DNA of 64,000 bases, from contig JALQBC010000011.1 of assembly GCA_023375675.1 (NCBI GenBank), positions 434,001 through 498,000 on the forward strand, in the 5' to 3' direction. This stretch comes from Cytospora piceicola (lineage: Eukaryota; Ascomycota; Sordariomycetes; Diaporthales; Cytosporaceae). Numbering within the stretch: position 1 is the stretch's first letter; each line of letters opens with the position of its first letter. The notes below the pieces were generated by a model. That model saw only the letters and a list, made by a program, of their open reading frames with translations, was not told where the DNA came from and did not search any database. Both the position numbers and the translations under genes were made by a program. This document shows, piece after piece, positions 57,112-64,000 of the stretch.

Positions 57112-59661
57112 GTTGAATCAGAGGGCACGAAATTTGGGAGGAGTGTACCGAGACTGTATACCAAGCCTATTTCAACCCTACTGGAAAGGGGAGACGCGCG
57201 GTGCAGATGATAGTGGCCTCGATGTGCTCTTTATAAGCCTACCGCTTGGAGCCGCTGCCAGTGTGCCAGGGGACAACGGGAACTCCAATGATTTGATTCC
57301 TCTGCGAAGCATATCGTTATGCTGCTTGTCCGGTGGTGGCACCCATCCTCGGAATGCAGCTAGCAGCTGCAGAGACGGTGTGCTCGTCGAACCAGGGGGA
57401 GAAGTCCCGGCCGACTCCCTGTGGCAACAAGATGTCGTGATACGGCGGACACTCGTTATCTCGGCCATATCTTTCTGCTGCCCTTCTGGAAGACGTGAGT
57501 GCTTCGGCAGCTTCCTCTTTGGTCCTAGGTGGTGCTGTCATTCTCGAAGTATGGTTACCATGCCCCGCACCCCTTGGTGTGGCACAACCAGCTGGTCGGT
57601 AACGTTCATATCAAGCCAACAAAGAGGAGGCACGGGGAGAGGCTAGTCGCGGGGCGTGCTGTACAGACGAGTCGAGATGCGCCCAGGAGTGGTCGCTACT
57701 AGCCTTTTCGCCTTCCAAAAGGCTTCCAGGAGAATCCTCAATGACCACCATGACCCTGGTATGATGGGTGATCGCCAGTTCCAAGGCATGTCTTGGCGGC
57801 GAAGAAGCATGTGGTATGGAGAGAGACTCAGGAATATACCGGCAAGGAAAGGCGACAGGCCCCAGCCAATGGCACATGTCGGTTTGATCAGCCACCCCCC
57901 CGATGGGCAATGATTTAAGACTTCCTCTCTCTCTCTCTCTCTCTCTTCTTTGGTCCGATGCGATGGGGGTTGATATGCTATGTGGCGATGGAATAACAGA
58001 CGATGTCGACATGGCATTGCATGCATGGCATGGCAGTATGCAGCCGTGTCTGGCACACGAATGGTAACGCGGATGGATCACGACAGCATGTCGAGTAGGT
58101 AGGTGTCCCAAAAAGAAACCCACTGAGTGTGATCAGGACATGATATCCTGCGGTGCGCGGTTCGTATGATCGCTGGCCCGACCGTTCTGCTGCCCGGTGT
58201 AGAAGCACGTATAAGCACACTGATGGCTCCCCTCCTCCACCCGGGTGATGGTTGCATCCGCAGAGATAAGGGTGGGTGTGGGCTTGGCGATGAGGAGTAT
58301 AACGGAAACAACTCTATCTCCGCCGTCCCTCAAGCCCCTGCTCATGCTTGCCCCAACAACCGTTTGACTGTCCTTGGTGACATCCAAGGTCGTTGTGCCC
58401 GGATATGATCGTGCTGATGCCCACATGCTGTGTGGGCTTCTCGTCCCCGGTCCACTGCAGGTGCTTCTTGCTGATGATGGTCCAGTCTTCAAACATCTGT
58501 GGGCTTCCTCAACCCCCAACTCTTCCCTATCGCGAGTGACAGTAGTGAGAGGAAGAGCAGGTTGAGACCTACCGCAGTCGACCCCGCCACCGAGCAGCCA
58601 GCCTATGTAGCTGTGCATGGCTGCCCCTCGCCTTGTACCACCTTACAGTTGCGGACCGCGGATCATGCTGGCGATGAAGCGGCAGTCCAAGCAGTCGAAA
58701 CAGGGGACCAGGCATATCTGGCCGTTGGTCCCTGAAGGATTCACCTCTTGGCCATCTTGTGGACCCCCCCTCCTCCCCCCTCCTCTATCGCCCCCTCCTT
58801 CTCGATCAAGCTTCATCTTATCCTTCGTGGGACCCTCTTCACGGTTCAGTGGACCCCAAATATGCCGGCGATATCCTGGCCAAGAACATCAGTGGGGGTT
58901 CAGTTCCGTCGTGGCCTGATGGGTACTTTGATACTTCATAGAGAGAGAAGCCGTCTGCGTGCTGGGCTGCTTGCTGGTGGCCGACGAGATAAGGCGCTCT
59001 CTTGTGGCAAAATGGAGCAAGACAACAAGGTTTCCAAGTCTTCCAAGAGGCGAGGTTGTTGACTTGATAGCACTCCCGGACGTCTGGGTTGGTCTTCTTT
59101 AAAGCCATTTATTGTTCCCCAGCCAGTGTCTTCCCGAAGGGCGTATACATGAGTAAGACGGCTCTTCTTTGCTCCTCCCATGACGAGTGAGTACATGTAT
59201 AGATAGATATTTCGGTACACACTTTACACAACAATAACAACCCCTCCTCCACCATCTTCCGAGTTAGTCCCAAATGGTCTGCTCCTAGGCCAAAGACAAC
59301 ACCTCACGGGTACATAGACAGGAACAAACAAGTGGCTCCTCATAATTCTCCTGATAAGTTAGCATCAAATGAATATACGCAGGTCCAAAAAAATCACCTC
59401 GATCTGGCTAATTCAACATCAAACATCCCAATATGAAACAGTCAATGGTCCCGGAAAGAAAAAGTAGACATGAGACCGTCTCCCCCCTCCCCCTCAATGC
59501 GTATTCGAAGCAACATATAATCCATACAAACCCCAAAAAACAAACCACCAGGTGGACCAAACCATCCCCCAAAGCATCCATCCCCCAGAACGCCCATCCC
59601 CCTATACCTCTACCCATCTCCATCCCCATCCCCATCCCCACCCCCCGGAACGCCCAACAGC
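57112..59661. other. Intergenic upstream of the OPT gene
   Basis: Contains a (CT)11 tract (57925-57946) and, between 58300 and 59110, several stretches on both strands that read like protein but lack a consistent frame. The 3' end carries (CCCCAT)n copies near 59620-59645. No gene I can support. Confidence 0.45.
57925..57946. repeat. (CT)11 microsatellite
   Basis: Eleven CT units. Confidence 0.95.
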
Positions 59662-60894
59662 CTACGCAGAAGGAGCATTGGCCGTCCCTATCCCCCAGTA
59701 CTGCTCCGCGTAGAACGTGGGCGCCGCCGCCGTCTTCCACAGGTCGTTGAAGATGGAGAACAGCACCATGTCCTCCGGGTGGCCCGCAAACGCCGCCCGG
59801 ATGCTGCCCACCGCCGCCGCCTGCTGCTCCACCCCCGCCACCGCCTGCCCGTTGGCGCCCCCCTGCCACGGCCACCCCGACTCCGTCACCCGCACCCGCG
59901 CCGACGCGTCCCCCAGCTTGTCCCGCACGTTCTGCACCTGGTTCGCCACGAACACCCCCGCCTGCCCCGCCGCCGTGTTGGGGTCGAAGAACGGGTGGAT
60001 GTTGCACGCGCAGTAGTCGCTCGCGTGGCACAGCTCCGGGTGCGCCAGCACCGCCACGAACGTGTCCACCGTCACCACCGGGCCCGTCCAGCCCGACTGC
60101 CGCAGCAGCTGCCGCCCGCTCGTCAGCGCGTCGATGATCTGCTGCGGCGACGCCTGCCCGTTGTTGACCAGCTCGTTTCCGATGCTGACCGTGTCCACGT
60201 TGGACCAGTCGCTGTTGATGCCCTTGACGAGCGTCGCGATCTGGTCGCCCAGGTTGTCCAGGGAGAAGATGCCATACATCACCTTGAGGTTGTTGGCCTT
60301 GGCCGCCGCGTAGACGTTGGGGATCTGGTTGCAGTCCACACTATAGACGCGCACCATGCCGTACGTCTGTCCGGCCACGCTGAAGTCCTGCATGATCTGG
60401 TTGGCCGACTTGCAGCTGCCATCGGCGTTGTAGGGGGCGTACGCCACGCCGAAGAGGCCCGGGCCTGTGGCATTAACGACTGGTTTACCGGACTCCTGGG
60501 GCATGGAGGATTCTCCTGTGTTGGCCGCCGCGTGGTCGCCATCCTCCCAGATCTCAATCTCGGAGGGGCGGGGTGCATGTGGTTCGTGAACGCCCAGGTC
60601 CTCTGCCAGAGGGACGCCGGTGGGCGGGACGAGCATCACCTCGGCCTGGGCTGTGCTCACAGGGACCCCATTATCGTCGACAAACACGATAATCTCCGGG
60701 ATCGTGGTCGGCTCAGTGCGTGTGTTGTCCGTGATGGTCACTGTCTGGCCCTCTGAACCTGCGGATCTGGCCACGAGGTTGTTGGCATGGGGATGACGGT
60801 TGTGCACTTTGCGATGGAGGTGATGGTGCGCCGCGGTAGCACCCGTGCTGGCGAGCGCAGCAATGCCCAGCACTGCTCTGATGTCGAGTCTCAT
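59662..60894 (-). CDS. Secreted GH17 glucan beta-1,3-glucosidase-like cell wall protein
   Basis: Single exon from the ATG at 60894, 410 residues. MRLDIRAVLGIAALASTGAT is a signal peptide, followed by a His-rich stretch and a propeptide-like region of about 110 residues before the catalytic domain. The GH17 domain (about 145-405) begins GLFGVAYAPYNADGSC and carries the acid/base Glu in VSIGNELVNNG (E241) and the nucleophile Glu in RVTESGWPWQGG (E338). Cys pairs (CNQ, CHASDYCAC) suit an extracellular fold. Relatives (yeast Scw4/Scw10, Aspergillus BtgE) act on or cross-link beta-1,3-glucan in the cell wall. No C-terminal GPI signal is seen. A longer reading from a non-ATG codon upstream is not the start. 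Confidence 0.95.
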   Translation of the reverse strand: MRLDIRAVLGIAALASTGATAAHHHLHRKVHNRHPHANNLVARSAGSEGQTVTITDNTRTEPTTIPEIIVFVDDNGVPVSTAQAEVMLVPPTGVPLAEDLGVHEPHAPRPSEIEIWEDGDHAAANTGESSMPQESGKPVVNATGPGLFGVAYAPYNADGSCKSANQIMQDFSVAGQTYGMVRVYSVDCNQIPNVYAAAKANNLKVMYGIFSLDNLGDQIATLVKGINSDWSNVDTVSIGNELVNNGQASPQQIIDALTSGRQLLRQSGWTGPVVTVDTFVAVLAHPELCHASDYCACNIHPFFDPNTAAGQAGVFVANQVQNVRDKLGDASARVRVTESGWPWQGGANGQAVAGVEQQAAAVGSIRAAFAGHPEDMVLFSIFNDLWKTAAAPTFYAEQYWGIGTANAPSA

Positions 60895-61805
60895 GTCGAG
60901 AACGGGAACTGCGCTCAAGAGGCGAAGGCGGATGGCTTCAAAGAAGTGATGGAGTCGACAAAAATGAGTGTGGTAATCGAAGGCAAAGACAAATGAAATG
61001 GTGAGACGACCGTTCGTGGGGATCAGAAACAGATGCGGTCACAAGTCAGTCCTTTAAAGTCTGTTTGTTTTGCCCACTGCGACTTCCATGTGTTGCGAAC
61101 GTAATTGCACATTCCTGAGGGTGGATTGAAGTGAAGAGAAGGCCAAAGCATGTTTTCCCGCCAAGCGGAGGATGTCTCCTTCTCATCGCTCACCTGAACA
61201 CACCATTTCGGGGAAGGATAAACCGAGAAAATAAAACACAAGGAAGGGATGTTTTTCTTGCCACTTCGCCCTATTCTCATCAGTCTCAAGGAAGCCAGCC
61301 GCCTTTGACCCTGCCGTGGGAAATTCCTCGTCCTCGTTGAGGTGAGTGCGTCCTCATCCCTGGGCCCCTTGCACAACTTTTGGACCTCTAGCATTGTCAT
61401 AGCGGGCGGCTTGTTGGATCCCCTCTTCTCAAGTGAAATGCAAAGGTATGATGGCGGCAAGCGGCACACAAAAAGACTGAGACATTCAATAGCCAAACTG
61501 GCCAAGTGACAGACTCTAAAACACTACCAAGGGAGGCAGATACGTTATGCTGATCTGCGAAGGGCATCTAACAGTAGATCGTATTAACAATTATATAAGC
61601 TTTATGTTTCGCAAAGGAGACCATTCATGACGTTACAGGGTCATTCAAATCATACTGAATCGAAGCGTTGCCGTCGCTCTGTGCAGGTTCCTCTGGGAAG
61701 CCCCCTCACCCATCTATCCGCCTGTGGAGAGACTGTTGGTCTATAGGTATGTACAAATGCCGAGGCCTGCCAGATATGCCATTAGACGAGGGAACGTGGT
61801 GAGAT
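60895..61805. other. Intergenic between GH17 gene and LCB1
   Basis: 911 bases with the GH17 promoter and the LCB1 3' flank. A 160-codon frame (61023-61505, -) has no recognisable domain and is probably chance. Confidence 0.55.
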
Positions 61806-63562
61806 TTAGGAAGCGGGCAGCGTCAGCTTGCTGCTCGTCTTCCTCGTCATGACTTTGTTGATAGAGTGCCGGATGGCGATGGCTGCCTTCTCTATCTCCT
61901 TCTTGGTGAGTCCGTTGGTAACGCAGACCTTCAGGGCCGGCTGGGTGTGCCCGCCGCCGACACTCTTGTTGATCAGCGACGTCTTGAGCCGTGTGATCAT
62001 AACACCGTTTGTCAGTGCCTACATCAGTTAGCACCAGCCCAGCCACAACGTCAGAAGCCAGCAGGGGTAAATTAGACATACCTCATCAACGCATTCCTGC
62101 AGGACCCGGTCCTGGTCCTCAAACGACATGCGCCTTGACTGCACGACGTTGGGCTTGATCACCAACAGCAGGATCGGGTTCTCGGGCGCGCTCGTGCAGA
62201 TGACCCAGTCGCTCCGGGGGTCCAGCTGCGCCCTCGTAGTACGAATGTTCTCGCGCGTCGTGGCTAATATTTCCGGGTTGGACTGCAGGAGGCCGACCGT
62301 CTCGCTCGCCGTGACGGCCATCATGGCCGGCAGAGCGGCAGAGAAAGTATACGCCGAGGATGCGATTCTCTGGTGGGCCACTACGTCCTTGTCGCCCGCA
62401 CAGAAACCGCCGCCTGCGCACAGAGGACCAGCCAGGGAGCCGATGATCATGTCTACCTGCAAGGGGTCGACATTCTGCGCTTCGGTGACACCGCGTCCGG
62501 TTCTGCCCAGGACGCCGAAGGACCAGGTCTCGTCGAGGATCATGCGGAACTTGTACTTCTCCTTCAGTCCGATCTGTGCATCATTTAGTTAGCCAACTCT
62601 CGGGTACCATTGACAGGATATGGCCCGCTCCCTTACCATCCGCGGCAGATCAATAGAAGCACCCGTGGTCTCAGATAGTCCTTCCGCAACAAGGAACCTC
62701 CGGGTCAGCTTCTTCTGCTTTGCCTGCTCCTGCGCAACCTGCCTCATGACCTCCTCCAGATCATCCTCGTCGCCCGGGGTGTACCACTTGATGGTGCATC
62801 TCGAAAGCTCAATGCCCTTACGAATAGAGTAATTGGCCGTGCGAGCAGCGACGATGACATCGCCTCTCTTGCAGAAGGCAGGAATAACACTGGATATGAC
62901 GGAGAAACCCTGAGCGTAGAGAATGCACGCCTCCGTGCCCAAGTAGGTTGCGATGTCGGACTCGATTTTCATGTGAACGTCCTGAGTTCCGTAGAACTGC
63001 GGAGGACCGCAGGGTCCGACGCCGTAAGTACGGAGGGTCTGGATGGCCTTCTCTTTGATGTGCTCGTTGGCGTTGAAGTTATAGAAGTTGTAGGAGGCGA
63101 GGTTGGTGACGGTTCGGCCGTTGGTTAGCTTCGACTTGGGGCCGGTAGGCCTGTGGTCAACGGGGTTAGTATTCTCTTCTCCAAAGTGTGCCAGACAGAC
63201 GAAAGTTCCTCGTTAGCTTAGCGGACATACCCAACAATAACAGGCAGCCTGTCCAGCTCCATCTCCTCAACAGCAGATGACTTGGAGACGAGCGGCTCGG
63301 GCTGCCACTCCTCAACCAGCTCCTCGATCTCATCCTGGGTCAGCTTGACGTAGTTGGAGTCGTTGGTCGAGTACGATGGCGACATAAGGTAGCGGATGAA
63401 GAAGATCAGGAGGAACAGCTCAAAGACAGAGCGTATGGGGTCATTCTGGTAGCTGGCCTGGACGTATCGGATGAGCACGGCGGACCCGGGAACCTTCTGA
63501 AAGGCGTCCGAAGCCTCGTGCAGCATGAAGGCCAATTGGCCCTGGATCTCGTGCAGATCCAT
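61806..63562 (-). CDS. LCB1: Serine palmitoyltransferase subunit 1
   Basis: Four exons, 63562-63231, 63150-62637, 62573-62082 and 62018-61806, give 516 residues. A membrane segment RSVFELFLLIFFIRYLM (about 44-60) anchors it in the ER. The alpha-oxoamine synthase fold then shows NLASYNFYNF, TYGVGPCGPPQFYGTQDVH, FCKRGDVIVAARTANYSIRK, ILDETWSFGVLGRTGRG and a C-terminal NGLTKKEIEKA. Where the catalytic partner LCB2 has the PLP-binding Lys, this subunit reads SLAGPLCAGGGFCAGD with no Lys, as expected for LCB1. With LCB2 it condenses serine and palmitoyl-CoA to 3-ketodihydrosphingosine, the first and controlled step of sphingolipid synthesis. All introns are GT-AG. Confidence 0.97.
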
Positions 63563-64000
63563 GGCAGATGGCAGATGGCAGATGGAAGATGCTGGCGGAG
63601 AGAAGGAAGAGCAGATATGTGGTGTCGGGTTCCTATCTGTCAATCAATCACACAAACAAGTTGTCGGTCGGTGAGGGCGGAAAACAGAAAACGCTGGTCG
63701 ACAGGTTGGTAGGAATGAGGATTAAACAGCTGGGCTAGCCTCGCGTCGGTACCGTGGCGAAGGAACCGAATCAGAATCAGGGGGGCTTTTCCGGATCTGC
63801 CAGTCTCTGCGCCAAACCCTGAAACTTCGAAATCAGGGGCCAAGCCCAGGTGGCAGGGGGGTGGAGGCTTCTGGTGGCCTGATTGCGCTGCAAGCCTCAG
63901 GGTCTGGATCCAGGGTCCAATACCTCCGCACCCAGGTACCTGGGTACCTACTAAGTCCTAGGTAGGCTAGGTAATCACAGGGCGGGCGTGTTGGACCACG
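63563..64000. other. LCB1 upstream flank to window end
   Basis: The LCB1 promoter. A GCAGATG direct repeat lies at the leader (about 63564-63590) and TAGGTACC/CCTAGGTA variants near 63930-63975. No gene seen. Confidence 0.55.

Noticed and set aside
61806..63562. LCB1 lacking the pyridoxal-phosphate lysine as a sign of a dead enzyme
   Set aside because: LCB1 subunits normally lack it; the catalytic Lys is in LCB2.

Overview
The window is nuclear DNA of a filamentous ascomycete, most likely a Sordariomycete. The genes are GC-rich and carry short introns (about 47-340 nt) with GT...AG ends and CTAAC-like branch points. They are separated by intergenic stretches of 0.5-7 kb. A frequency (FRQ) clock gene and the fungal-type versions of RPT3, SEC14, LST7, MED9 and LCB1 support this. 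I cannot name the genus. No bacterial operons, CRISPR arrays or intact transposons are visible.

Layout, left to right: the 3' part of a classical tyrosine phosphatase (+, cut by the window edge); an amidohydrolase pseudogene that keeps only its N- and C-terminal parts (+); a 7 kb gene-free stretch; folliculin/LST7 (+); proteasome ATPase RPT3 (-); a small conserved-looking three-exon gene (+); the kinetochore gene MIS14/NSL1 (+) converging on SEC14 (-); prefoldin subunit 3 (-); the circadian clock gene frq (-) with a 5 kb upstream region; 2,3-bisphosphoglycerate-independent phosphoglycerate mutase (-), divergent from Mediator subunit MED9 (+); an Arg/Gly-tailed ORF lying in frame behind the MED9 stop; tubulin cofactor C (-); a lower-GC stretch with a palindrome and gene debris; a mitochondrial DUF155/RMND1-like gene (+); an intron-containing tRNA-Trp (+); an 81-residue two-exon gene (+); a maleylacetate reductase-like iron alcohol dehydrogenase (-); an OPT oligopeptide transporter (-); a secreted GH17 glucanase-like protein (-); and serine palmitoyltransferase subunit LCB1 (-).

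Most genes are single-copy housekeeping genes (proteasome, prefoldin/tubulin folding, kinetochore, lipid transfer and sphingolipid synthesis, glycolysis, Mediator, mitochondrial translation) and are not organised as a pathway cluster. The dehydrogenase and the OPT transporter are same-strand neighbours, but nothing in the sequence ties them functionally.

The points most worth a second look are: the frq locus, whose intron falls just after a methionine that appears to match the Neurospora short-FRQ start; the single TAG separating MED9 from a long in-frame ORF; a dispersed palindromic decamer TACCTAGGTA, found at least 14 times and only between genes; a tRNA-like inverted duplication; and two introns whose retention would keep the reading frame open. 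Exon coordinates were derived by hand from splice motifs and family conservation, and reading frames were checked to close.
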